Assembly: GCA_033977485.1 (NCBI GenBank) | Contig: CM066994.1 | Span: 117,266,458 to 117,330,457, forward strand | Direction: 5' to 3' | DNA length: 64,000 bases | Source: Hydrangea macrophylla | Lineage: Eukaryota > Streptophyta > Magnoliopsida > Cornales > Hydrangeaceae | In this document: positions 47,092-58,839 of the stretch, piece by piece | Layout of the letters: every line of letters starts with the position of its first letter | Position numbering within the stretch: the stretch's first letter is position 1 | Notes under the pieces: model-generated | Seen by the model: the letters and a program-made list of their open reading frames with translations, nothing else | Database searches by the model: none | Told to the model about the DNA's origin: nothing | Made by a program: the position numbers and the translations under genes

Positions 47092-49312
47092 TGTAACACT
47101 CGCTCCCGCGATTAATCATTAATCATGGTTTAGCATTCATTAGCATAACTAATTAGTGTTTATTAACACATACTTGAGTGGGTTTTAGCCCATTAGTTGA
47201 TTATGGGTGTCCAGTTGGGAACTCAGTATTTGCCAATGTGGCAGTCCCAAATTGGGACATGAGTTGAAAAAGTTCTATTGTGATGTACAAAGTTGTGGAA
47301 TCACCCTTATATGCTTAAATTTTTATTAAAGCATATATGGAATATTTACACGTTGCTTAGCATATATTGTTTATTGTTAGGGACCATTTGTGTGGTCATT
47401 TGGGATGCCTTGGTGAGGACGAATTAAACACGTTACATAACTTGTAGGCTAATCCGTAACTTCATAAAATTATGTGGGACCACTTATGGGACCCACGCAA
47501 AACATAGACAAATACTCACTTAAGTTTGGAGGACTAAATAGTTGGATATAAAACTAGTTGGAGGTAAAATTGCAAATAATCAAAAAAATAGGTGGATTTC
47601 ATAATAAAACAACAAACCATATATTGAGCTGTAAATTAAAGAAGAGATCCATATCTCCTTCTTCTTCATTCCGGTCGGTTTGAGAGAAAAGAGGGGAGGG
47701 TTTCGTCGGAGCTCTACGACGCCGTTTGACTTCTAATTTCAATTCCAAGACCGGATTTGGACTCAGAGAGTTGAGTCCTACGTTTTGGTACTGATTTTAT
47801 TGAGTTTAATCATCATAATTTTTGAGACCCAATTTGGAGTGGTAATCCATAGTTAGTCGAATTCATGTAGGATTTTAACCCGGAGTAGATTTGGGCTTCA
47901 ATATCTTACTAAAAGTGAATTACGAAGATGTGAGTGGTTTCAATCTTTTTTTGGCTGAGATTCTTGTTTATATACGTTCATTTGTGTGTCATACATATGC
48001 CCATTTAGCTTATTACCCATGATTAGCTATAATTATGTGAAAAGCACAGTGATATATTTATGAGAGCATGCATGTTTAGTTGCCTATTTGGATCAAAGGA
48101 GAGCTCATATGAATCCGCCATGAGATTGTTCCGTGGTGACGATCACTTGTTACCGACAATGTCATTAGACCGCACGTGTGTGGCGTGGGTCATTGGCTTG
48201 TGCCGTGGACTATTGGGGGAGTCGCGGATTTGATGGTAGTGGCAGAGGAAATACTTGCTTGTTTGGAGATCATTTTTATTTATTGAGTTGAATATAAGCA
48301 TTGATATATCATCTGTGTGCTTGAGTGATATCTCTCACTAAGCATATAGCTTATATATTGTAGTGGTTATTGAATAACCATTGTAGGTGAGTACGACGAC
48401 GAGAATCCGGAAAGATAAACTTGGGGGATCGTAGTGCCGAGGAAGCTTGTGAATATAGTAGCTTCATATTTTGGTTGTTAATGTATAGAACATATAATTT
48501 GGAGTAGTTTGAGTTTGTTTGGTTAAACTTGGGATTGTACTATAACTTAGTAAATTATGTTAGTTTCTGGTTTAACACTTCAAGACTCATGTAAATATTG
48601 TAACCGGAGTTTAGTATATTGTAGAAACCTTTCAAACTCTTGTTTTATAGTTTGGGGTCTGTTAGTAGTGAATTTGGATCCAGAATCATGTGTTTTGGTT
48701 GATTTTGTATGAGTCGGGAATGTTTGAGTGTTGTAGCATTTGTGGATCTTGTTTAATGTTAAAAATCATGTTAATATATCTTGCGAATAGTTTGAAATGG
48801 TTTTAGAACGGTTTTGAAATATTTTTGGAAATTCCCATGAAGTTTGGTTTGGTTTGGTATTATTTTGAACTTGTTTGAGCAGAGTTTTAGCAGCAAAAAA
48901 TACATTCTACAGAACCCGGATCGATCCGGGTTAAAGGGCGGATCGATACAGGCTTTTTTTGGGGACATTCTACGAGAAAATCACAAGATAGATCGATCTG
49001 GGTTATAAGGGTGAATCGATTTGCCTATGTAAAGTTTGGATGTCGACGTTTACAGAAACAGACATAACTCATTCTAGAAAATTTGATTTCACGCGTCATT
49101 TTTTGCATTGGAACCGAGACTCAAAGGGCTACCTTTTGATATAAAATTTGGCTACACTTTAAAAACACCATTTTGCCCTTGGACTTATTTTGTCTAGTTC
49201 AAAGTTTTATTTCTGCTTGTTTTCTTTTATTTTCATTCCTAACTTGGTGTTTAAAGGCCTTAGTGGCGTGCCACGTGTCCTAGGTACACATGTGTGGGTC
49301 TAGGACGTGACA
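47092..49312 (+). mobile_element. solo LTR, chromovirus-like
   Basis: Starts TGTAACACTCGC and ends TAGGACGTGACA, 2221 bp, with the 5-bp duplication ACTTA on both sides (47087-47091 and 49313-49317). No internal region. Related to the minus-strand LTR at 36633-39093. Contains the GGATCGATCC cluster and then the TCTAGAAAA module near its 3' end. Confidence 0.93.
48914..49021. repeat. TCGA-palindrome cluster (CCCGGATCGATCCGGG type)
   Basis: Sites near 48915 (CCCGGATCGATCCGGG, a perfect 16-bp palindrome), 48939 (GGCGGATCGATAC), 48989 (AGATCGATCT) and 49012 (GAATCGATTT). The word CATTCTAC occurs beside the first and third sites. Confidence 0.88.
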
Positions 49313-49495
49313 ACTTAACTCTTTGACATTTGTTAAATAAATTGTCAAGATGAAATATTTTATAAATCTTTGTTTTTCACCATTTTTCATATGGGTCCAC
49401 TGAATTCTCAAACGTATTATATATGTTTGGATTCTATTTTCCTCAAAACTATTATGTAAACCAATATTTTAGGTAAAATGAAGATAATCTTTTTT

Positions 49496-50640
49496 AGGGT
49501 TAATTACACTGACTTCCCCTGAGTTTAGATCTAATTGCACGAACCTTCCTTGAGGTTTTCAAAATTACACGGACCTCCCCTGAGTTTAGTATTTAGATAT
49601 TAATTTTCCCCATCCATTACCCTCCATTAGCAAAACGTTAAATATAATTACACGAACCTCCTTGAGGTTTTCAAAAGTGCACAGACCTCCCCTGAGTTTA
49701 GTATTTAAGTAACAATTTACCCCCTTCGCTAGTAAAACGTTAACACCCATAACAAGACATGCTTAGGTCAGCAAATATTTGTGCAAATATTTTTTTTCCC
49801 CCGATGCTCATGCTTATTACACCTACAATTAAAGATTTGGTTGTTATATAAATAAGTACATATACATACATTAGTGGTGGTTCGATTTAGGTTTGGCTTT
49901 AAATTTAAGACGGATGAGCCGTAAACATAAGGATTTACGACCTCCAATTTAATTCTGTCACATCATCACTGTTTAAACAGAATTCACATTAAGATGGAGC
50001 TTTTGTTTAGAGAAATTATTCAGTAGGTTGTCACACCACATTAAATATGTTGATGTGATGTTACCCTTTAATCTAGACAATATATATATCCTTTATTTCC
50101 AAAGGGGTCATGACAAGTGATTTATAAAATTTCAAATTTCAAATTTAGTGGGCCTGTCTCACCACGTTAGCATGGTGATGTGGTGCGACCCTATAATCTC
50201 AACTATACATTTACCCCATATTTGCATGAGATCATGACATATGGATGGCAGTTTATTTTTATTTTTTTTTTGTTGGTTGACAGAAAAAAACACGTAAAAC
50301 GAAGGTAAGGGTATTTTGAAAAGCTTATAAAGGTATTTTGGGAAGATTAACACAAATGTTTGCTGACTTAGCAAAGCATTTCTTGTTATGGGTTTTAACG
50401 TTTTACTAGCAAGGGGGCAAATTGTTACCTAAATGCTAAACTCAGGGGAGGTCTGTGTATTTTAGAAAACCTCAAGGGAGGTTTATGTAATTATATTTAA
50501 CATTTTACTAACGGAACGTAACAAAGGAGAAAAATTGTGATCTAATTACTAAACTCAGGGGAGGTCGGTATAATTTTGAAAACCTCAAGGGAGGTCCATG
50601 TAATTAGACCTAAACTCAGGAGAGGTCAGTGTAACATAGT
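49496..50640. mobile_element. foldback/Mutator-like element with long terminal inverted repeats
   Basis: Left arm about 49500-49775 and right arm about 50355-50636 are inverted copies of each other. Each carries two subrepeats around GACCTCCCCTGAGTTTAG and CCTCAAGGGAGGT. About 580 bp of non-coding sequence lies between. Exact ends and target duplication are not resolved (TTACACTGAC starts both arms). Confidence 0.8.
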
Positions 50641-50822
50641 ATGTTTATGTAACACCATCCCTTTTATCTGTAATTATTTGTATATGGTCGTATCTTTGTA
50701 TTTTTGGCTCAGTATATGTAAGTTACGATCGTATATGAATAAGCTTTTGATGATGGTTCTTATGGATGTTTATGCTTGGGCCTTTGAACTCTAAAGTCTT
50801 AGGAAGATTTGAGAAGCAGCAG

Positions 50823-50858
50823 GCTCAAGTGCTCGAGCCAGTGGGAGCGCTCGAGCTT
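50823..50858. repeat. TCGA-palindrome pair (GCTCGAGC type)
   Basis: GTGCTCGAGCC and GCGCTCGAGCTT are 19 bases apart, about 45-70 bases upstream of the TATA-like box. Confidence 0.7.
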
Positions 50859-51197
50859 AAAAAGGCATAAAATGACTATTTTACCCTTGGGTTTCATAAA
50901 GTCTATAAATACCAGCATTTCTCAACATTTTTGGGCATAGAAACTCAAGGTTTCCAGAGAGTTCCTTTGAGAAAGAGTTTGTGAGTTTATGCTTCCCTAT
51001 ATACAAACACACTCAAACATCAAACATGTTTGCATGGCTTCCATGTTAAGATCAACACCCACAAATACATATATTGCTGCAATAATGAAGTTCAAGAAGT
51101 GAAGGATTGAAGGATCAAAAAGAATCAAAGAAGAAATGAAGAGGATCATGGCCTTGATCATGCTTTGAGGTGGTTTAGAGCTTATGCTTGGAAGATC

Positions 51198-51200
<3 letters not shown>

Positions 51201-51240
<40 letters not shown>
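51201..51240. repeat. AC microsatellite
   Basis: An AC run of about 20 units within the LTR. Confidence 0.95.
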
Positions 51241-51245
<5 letters not shown>

Positions 51246-52189
51246 ATTTCTTCATATTTGATCATCTAGATATTTGGTGAGTATTCTAACTCACTCATAA
51301 AACATGTTTATTTAAATTATCTTGACAATCAAAGGCCATGCATGTAACTTATGTGGACGATGTATGATAACTACAAGAACAATAATGTGTTGTACTTAAG
51401 TATACGACTCCGAGAATAACATGCTTAAATGAATTGTACCACGCACGTTAACTGTTAACGAGATAATCGTATCCATCGGTCTGTTCCTTGTGTTTCGTTC
51501 GTATGGTCAGTTCTAAAAAGAGTAAAGAGTTCTGATTCAATTGTTCAGACGGTTAATGTGGGCTAATGTCAAGCAAGTGGCCAATTTGGGGCAAGATGAC
51601 AAGTTAACCGAGGTCGAATGGAATAAGATTAGGATTACCAAGTATTAAGGCTGTAAGGCAGATGTCAAGCAAGTGGTCAATTGGGGTAAAGATGATAAGA
51701 TGGTAACCCATGACCGGAAAGCGACGATATTCCAGGCTAATGGCACTCGTGCCGTTGGCATGCAGGAGTCAAGTCGGTAAGAGATTGGGCCTATGGTCCA
51801 AAGATTGCATCATTGATCCAAAGAGTCGAGTTGTAAAGATTGAACCTGTGGTTCAAAGTGAAGTGATAAGTTTGTAAAGATTGGACTAATAGTCCAAAGT
51901 GATCAGTCAATCGATGTCAGTTGTGTTTCAAAGATCCGAGTGTTATCATTGAACGTTCCCTAAACGTACCCATTACCTAGAGACTAGAATAATTGAGACT
52001 TAAAGACATCTTTTCATAAAAGAAGAGAAAATGGAACATTTTACTTTCTTAATGGATTAATAAGTATTTTTCTGAGCATGTTTAGTGTAGTAAGTTTATT
52101 CACTCAGGTTGTAGTAAAGCTTATGACTTTCATGTCTTGGACAATCAAACATCCAGATCTTGCAGAGGCTGATTACCCAAACGAGGAGT

Positions 52190-53744
52190 TGTTGGGATTG
52201 TGCCCTCAAATCCAGTCTTTATGCATGAGACGGTTGGCATTTTATATATGGATATCATTAATGCATTCCATTATGTATATTTTTCATGGTATGATTGTTG
52301 TAATCCATTATGAGTATCATAGCAAGTAATTCGTGTAATTATGAGATACATGTATGTGAGATGCAAATTACTATTCTTTGATACTTAAAACATATCACAG
52401 TGGATGATGAGACTGGATATCTCATCGTGTATACACTGTAGCATGATTAACTACCATTGGATGGAGTGATGAATCTCAATCACTAGAATATGACTCTTAG
52501 TTAATATGCTAGTGCTTATAGTGCATTGATGGACCATGAGATTCCTTGTCAACAGTTGATAGGAACTCAAAACTTGTATAAGGTACGTGTTCTTAATCTT
52601 GAGACGATTATGGACACAGACTGTGGATATGACTACTTTAACTTACTAATCAGTGAAGTCTTAGAAGATCAACACTTGGGTATCTTTGGTATGTCACATT
52701 CATAGGGTTGTGAACATATATTATCAAGATATAATCTACCCTCTGATAAAGAGTAAGCATTCCCTTGAGAATATCACCAAGTTGATTATAGAGAACTACA
52801 GTCTTGTTGATAAGTAGTTATCAACATGTTTGGTAATCATGAGAGGTGAATAGGACTCAAGGAATGGAAGATGTAATCATCATTCAGGTTAACAGTAACA
52901 GTTTATCTGACTACCCGAATATGATTATGAATTCTGATGGTAGAGGGACATTAGCACACCATACAAGTCTAGTTATCGCTTTGGATATGTTCTTTTGCGT
53001 TGGAGTGCAGTTATCGTTTTATAGTGGAGTAAACATTAACTGGTCAGTTAGTTAATTCGCTGATCAAAGAGTTTGATCATGAAAATTAACAACTGGTCTG
53101 AGCCAACAATAAAGAACCTAGGAAGTCCCACTCTTAGCTCTACCAAAATGCTTGGAAAGACACATGAGGATGATGAACCAATCAATTGAAAGAGTTTCAA
53201 TGGATTGAAGGTTCGATCGATCGAATTTGTTTCGATCAATCGAACCTTCAATCCATTGAAACTCTTTCAATTGATTGGTTCATCATCCAATTGAACTCTG
53301 GTTTAGTTCAATTGCTCGAACTTATTTCGATCGATCGATTGAAATAGTTTCAATCAATTAAAGATTAAAGTCAGTTTGAAAATCTATAAATAGGCAGCCG
53401 CGTGCGAAAAAAGTTAGAACATTGTCTTTTATTCCACAAAGCTGCAGAACCTGTTTTAGGGCTTCCAAACCTTCCTTCCTCCTCCATTAAGGTTCCTACC
53501 AACCCTAGTCTATCCGGGAAGCATTCACAGGAGACATAAGGGTGAAGACCACCTGCAGATTGCTGCTGGACATTAAAGGAAGAAGAAATCAGAATGGTTC
53601 AAGACCACTAGGTAATATTCTTGTCCCCTTTCTTGTACGCGCCTATAGAATTGATAAGTGGTAGATCCGGGCATACCAATAAGTTTTTGAAACTTGTTTT
53701 TCCGCTGTGCACGAGATTTAAAATTTTGAAACCTAAATCCATCA
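52190..53744 (+). mobile_element. 5' LTR of the Ty1/copia element
   Basis: Starts TGTTGGGATTGTGCCC and ends CCTAAATCCATCA, 1555 bp. Preceded by the target duplication GGAGT. TCTATAAATAGGC at 53382 is a good TATA box. It pairs with the 3' LTR at 62435-63960; the first 75 bases already show about ten differences, so the insertion is old. The two LTRs differ strongly in the palindrome region (53168-53350). Confidence 0.95.
53168..53288. repeat. near-perfect 121-bp hairpin in the 5' LTR
   Basis: Arms 53168-53225 and 53231-53288 (58 bases each) are reverse complements with a single mismatch and a 5-base loop. The left arm is also in the 3' LTR (63419 onwards) but the right arm is not, so an inverted copy of the left arm was added to one LTR. 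It lies about 95 bp upstream of the TATA box. Confidence 0.93.
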
Positions 53745-55409
53745 ATTGGTATCAGAGCCACGCTTATTTGGATCTATAGATGCATTTTTGGAACACTAGT
53801 GGATGCTGTTGTCGGACTTTTTTTAAACTGCATCGTCACAGATCTGTTTCTACAGTAGTTTCACAGTAGAAAACAAACATGTGATTGCATTAAATGCATG
53901 GCAGTTTCGATCGATTGAAAGTGTGTTTCTATCAATTGAAATTATCTGTGTTCGATCGACTGAAAACGTTTCGATTGATCGAATCAATGCAGAGTTCAAG
54001 CGATTGAACGAGATTCGATCGATCGAACGTTGTTCTGTTTGATTGATAGATCTAAGTTCGATCGATCGAATATGATTCTCTGTCCAGATGTTTTTCACAG
54101 TTTTAAAAGTTTTTAAAATTATTTATTTTAAATTTTACACTGTTTTGGAAAATTTTGAATCAGTATGTGAATTTTCTAGTTCGATCGCTCGAACCTTCTT
54201 CGATTGATTGAAGTGTGACAAAGAACCAGGGATGTAGTTTTATGGTTCTAATTACTGCATAAAGAGTTTATGTACTATGTGAATCAATTAGGGGTTCCTA
54301 TGGACATGTATTATGTTGTATGTGCGTGGTTGTTTTGTGTAACTAACCTTTTCCAGCACGAGACTAATCCACTGTCTCCCATAGCACCAAGATCAAATTT
54401 TAAGTTTTGTTTTTTTAAATGTTTGTGATTGGTGATTATTTAAAAAATATTGGTTTGATTTTTAAAGGCATATGTAAAGGGCGCTGCAACTCCATTCCTG
54501 CGAATAGGAGAGTCGTACCGGTTTCCCTAGCATTTTTTTTTTCCATTACTTATTGTTATTTCCTTTCTAGAAAAATTGTAAGATTTGAAAAAAGCATAGT
54601 TTTTTGTAATAGAATAGGAAATCCATGAAGAAGGAGGAGCAAGCCGAAATCCATGAAGACGGAGCCGAGGCGACCAAACCAAGAAGATGGGTCTATGAAG
54701 ATAGAGCCATGGGAGATAGATGCATTTGTGAATGTCTTTATTTTATTTTAGTTTTTCATTTTTTATATGCTTGTTTGTGATTGACATTTTATATATTGTT
54801 ACTACATGCATGCAAAAACGAGTTTTCCAAAATAAAAATAAAAAATCGTATTAACTCTTTAGTAGACATTGGATGTCTATTGTCAATGAATAGAAATAAT
54901 TTTTTCTAAAGCAAAATCTTTAATTATCAAATCTAGTGGGATAGAGACTTATTTATAACTCCCACGATCTTCCATTAACGGTTCCGCCATGGGTAATCAT
55001 TCCATACAGAGGGTACACTACTCATTGGTTACTAAATGCGAACTTCCTACGGATAAGATCAATCAAACGTATTAGAGGGTGACCACCACATGGAGGCACT
55101 ACTTGAGGCAGTTGTGATTGGTTCCTTGTTGATGGTGCACACTAACTAAGCTATGAATAAGGGATCCCACAAGGGGCATTATTCAGAAGCTTAGAGATCA
55201 AATAAGTTTAGGAGTCTTGACCAGTTTTGCAAGAGTTGTATAGCGGACAAGTCATGATTAATCGAAAGATCGAATAATGACCACCACAAAAAGGCTTTGT
55301 CCTTTCGGTTTGATGTTCTGACGAAAGTTTTAAGAATTCTTTTATTTGTACTGTCTAATTTTGAATTCCATATTAAAATGTTTGTTTTTTTTGTTTTTTA
55401 GAATTTATA
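53745..55409 (+). other. leader of the copia element, with a palindrome cluster
   Basis: About 1.66 kb before gag without a supported gene. 53904-54211 holds eight or more sites related to TTCGATCGATCGAA (for example near 53907, 53950, 53969, 54013, 54057 and 54180), the same motif as in the LTRs of this element but outside them. Confidence 0.7.
53747..53758 (+). other. primer-binding site of the copia element
   Basis: TGGTATCAGAGC, two bases after the LTR end; complementary to initiator tRNA-Met. Confidence 0.95.
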
Positions 55410-56270
55410 ATGTCTGGATCTGCATTTAGTCTACTTGTCACCATATTTACTCACACAGAATAAACTAACTCGAAACAACTACATCGAATGGAAACATAAT
55501 CTGGATATTGTTTTAACTATGGAGGATCACATATATGTCCTCACTACCCCATGCCCTGACGAACCTGTGGCAAATGATTTGGCAATTGCCAAACGCGAGT
55601 TCGACAAATGGAAGAAGTCAAATGGAATGGATCATTGTTACATTCTGGCTTCCATGGCTAGTGTGTTGCAACACCAATTCCAATCGAATGATTCTTCCAG
55701 TGCCATTATCACTTCCCTAAAAGAAATGTTTGGGAAACATGGCAGACTTGCTAGGTAGATCGCCATGCAAAAGATAATAAGTGCAAAAATGTTGTAAGGA
55801 ACTCCAGTAGAGAGCACCTTTTAAAAATGATTGGTTATTTAAATGAACTGGAGACTCTGGGTGCCAACATTAACGCATAAACCCAAGTTGATATGATCCT
55901 CCAGTCGCTATCACCATCGTTCGCTCAATTCAAACATAATTACAATATGAATTAAATGAATTTCTCAGTGAGCGAATTGATGGTCTCTCTTTAGGCAGCA
56001 GGGGAGGTGATCAAACCTAGGGACAATGTTCTAAACGTTCAGAAAAGCGGTTCCTCTTCCCGATCTGCTCCGAAAGGAAAGAAATGAAAGAAGAAGGCTG
56101 GCACTGGTGGTCCAAGTGTTGGACCAGTCCCGAAGATTGCAAAATCTAAGGGTAAAGGGAAGGGCAGAGGAAAGGTAGGTAGTCAAGGCAAAGGAAAGTG
56201 TTTCTATTGCGGTAAGAAGGGCCACTAGAAGAGAAACTGTTCGAAATTCTTAGCTACAAGAGTTCGAGGT
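55410..56270 (+). pseudogene. copia gag, broken
   Basis: The ATG at 55410 gives the expected start (MSGSAF) but the frame shifts near 55435. The body follows as LTQNKLTRNNYIEWKHNL, then YILASMASVLQHQF, a stop after GKHGRLAR (55757), LKMIGYLNELETLGA, MILQSLSPSFAQF, and a Gly/Lys-rich region. The zinc knuckle CFYCGKKGH....C is at about 56199-56240, with a stop right after its His. It is the copia-type gag (UBN2 family) with at least one frameshift and several stops. Confidence 0.9.
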
Positions 56271-58839
56271 ATGATCGAATCACATGTGATTGAAGTAAGT
56301 TTTATAACAGATACTTCGAACACTTGGTGCATTGATTCTGGTGCGACTAACCATATCTATAATTCATTGCAGGGGTTCAGATCAACTTGGAGGTGCAGTG
56401 ATTGGGAGATTGTGCTTACTCTAGGTTCTAGTGTAACCATTTCTACGATTGTTATAGGAGTGGTAGTTTTAGAATTTCCAAATAATAAGACTTTAGTATT
56501 ATCAAATATACTTTATGTCCCTTTAGTAACTTAATTTCAGCTTCAAAACTTTCAAAAAAAAAATTATTCTTTCTCTTTTAGAACTGAAGTTGTGATCTAA
56601 AGAAATGGTTCTTTTGTGTGTTCTGGTATTAAGTCAACGGTTTGTATGTGATCATTCCAAATGTTTCTAAAGATTCTAACATGGAACTTAATAACTCAGT
56701 GGTAACTATATCGTCTAAAAGAAAAGAACCTTCCACTAGTCTAACAAGGCTTTGGCATATGAGGCTAAGTCATATCAATCTAAACAGGATTGACAGAATA
56801 GTCAAAGAAGGGGTCTTAGGAGATTTGGTTCTCAAACCAATGGAAGCCTATGAATCGTGTTTAGAGGGTAAAATGACTAAAAGGCCCTTTCTTACACAGG
56901 GCAACAAAACCGTTGCATTGTTAGAATTAGTTCATGCTAGTGTGTGTGGACTAATAAATATTAGAGCTAGTGGTGGTTATGAGTATTTCATTACATTTAC
57001 TGATGACCACTCTAGGTATATATATGTATACCTAATGCAGCATAAGTCTAAAGTCTTTGAAAAGTTCAAAGAGTTTAGGGCTGAAGTGGAGAAGCAATTG
57101 GGCATACATATCAAGGCCATTTGATCTGATCAAGGTAGCGAGTACCTCTCTAATGAGTTTATTGATCACCTCATACAGAATGGGATTCTGTCGCAGTTAA
57201 ATGCACCTGGTATGCCTCAGTAGAACGGTGCAGCGAATAGAAAGAACTAGACTCTTTTAAACATGACTAAGTCAATGATGAGTTATTCGGAGTTGCCACT
57301 ATTTCTTTGGGTTTATGCTTTGGAAATCGCTATGTACATATTAAATCTAGTTCCAAGAAAATCTGTTCCTAAGACACCACGGGAGATGTGGATTGGACGC
57401 AAGGCCTCTTTGCAACATCTCCGGATATGGGAGTGTCCAGCACATGTACTGAAAGAAAAGTTGAGCAAATTGGAATCACGATCGGAAGTATGTTACTTCA
57501 TAGGGTATCCAAAGGGTACTTATGGATGGTATTTTTATGATCCAAGATAACAGAAAGTGTTTATTAGTATAAATGTGGTTTTCTTGGAGGATGATTAAAT
57601 CATGAACCATAAACCTAAATGAAGGATAGATCTGAAATAAATAAATGGAGAGCCCTCTATTCCTCCAATTGTTGAAAGTGATGTAAGACAAGAAAATACA
57701 ACATCTTCACCCAATTTTGTCTCGGTACCTCGTCGTAGTGGGAGGATTATCAGCCAGCCTGATAGATACATGTTTTGAGGAGAAGTTTTTAAAGCTGTCT
57801 CCATAGAATCTGAATCTGATCCTGCCATATACGATAAGGCAATGGTTGATGTTGATTATGTTTATTGGGTTAAAGTTATGAAGGTTGAATTAGAATCTAT
57901 GGATTCCATTCAAGTTTGGGATCTTGTAGAACTTCCAGCCAATGTTAAACCCATTGGCTGTAAGTGAGTCTACAAGAGGAAAAGAGGATCTGATGAAAAG
58001 GTTGAGACCAGTAAGGCAAGGCTTGTAGCGAAAGGTTATACTCAAAGAGAGAGCATTGACTATGAGGAAACCTTCTCGCCAGTAGCTATGCTCAAATCCA
58101 TCAGGATACTCTTATCCATTACGGCATGCCTAGATTATGAGATCTGGCAGATGGACGTTAAGACTGTATTCTTAAATGGCAATCTTGAGGAGGACATCTA
58201 TATGTAGCAACCAGAAGGGTTCATAGCTGACGGAAAGGTAACTTGGCATACAAGTTGCAATTTCCATTTCTAGACTTAAGCAGGCATCCAGGGTTGGAAC
58301 ATTCGATTTGACCAAGCAGTCAAGTCGTTTGGTTTCATACAGAATCTGGATAAACCTTGAGTATACAAGAAATGTGAAGGTAAGGTGGTGGCTTTTCTTT
58401 TTCTTTATGTTGATGACATTCTACTCATTGGGAATGATGTAGGGGCATTGTCATCAATCAAGGTTTTGCTAGCTAGTACTTTCGATATGAAGGATCTAGG
58501 AGAGGCGAGTTATATCCTTGGAATAAAGCTCATTCGAGATCGTTAGTGAAAGGTAATGGGATTATCTCAAACTGGTTATATCGAGAAGGTACTAAGTAGG
58601 TTTTTTATGGATAATTCGAAGAAAGATTTATTACCTTTCAGGCATGGTTTAGAGTTCTCCAAGGAATAATGTCCTAAGACACAAGAGGAGAGGACTCGCA
58701 TGGCAGGAGTTCCCTATGCTTCAGCTATGGGAAGTCTCATGTATGCTATGTTATGCACTAGACCAGATATCTGCTTTTTCGTTAGCATGGTTAGTAGGTA
58801 TCATTTGAATCTAGGTCTAGAGCACTGGATAGCCGTCAA
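56271..58839 (+). pseudogene. copia pol, first part (protease, integrase, reverse transcriptase)
   Basis: Order: protease WCIDSGATNH (about 56329), gag-pre-integrase LWHMRLSHI (about 56754), integrase with FTDDHSRY (about 56996) and SDQGSEY (about 57127), and reverse transcriptase with KARLVAKGYTQ (about 58015), QMDVKTVFLNG (about 58149) and YVDDILLIG (about 58409). The third integrase catalytic residue region reads NGAANRKN where the family usually has an acidic residue (E), so the site is lost. Stops lie near 56532, 57122, 57547, 57967 and 58207. Protease-integrase-RT order is diagnostic for Ty1/copia. It is interrupted at 58835-58839 by the solo LTR. Confidence 0.93.

Larger units (their letters stand above)
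50648..52189 (+). mobile_element. chromovirus-like LTR, interrupted by the copia element
   Basis: Starts TGTAACACCATCCC. Contains TCTATAAATACC near 50897 and, before it, two GCTCGAGC palindromes. Tandem-like repeats occupy 51545-51900, with paired words GGCCTATGGTCCAAAG and GGACTAATAGTCCAAAG. It is cut by the copia insertion after GGAGT (52185-52189); the sequence resumes at 63961 and runs out of the window. Confidence 0.7.

Noticed and set aside
52846..53055. 69- and 79-codon frames repeated at 52846 and 63103
   Set aside because: They are the same stretch of the 5' and 3' copia LTRs; differing starts and ends show no constraint.
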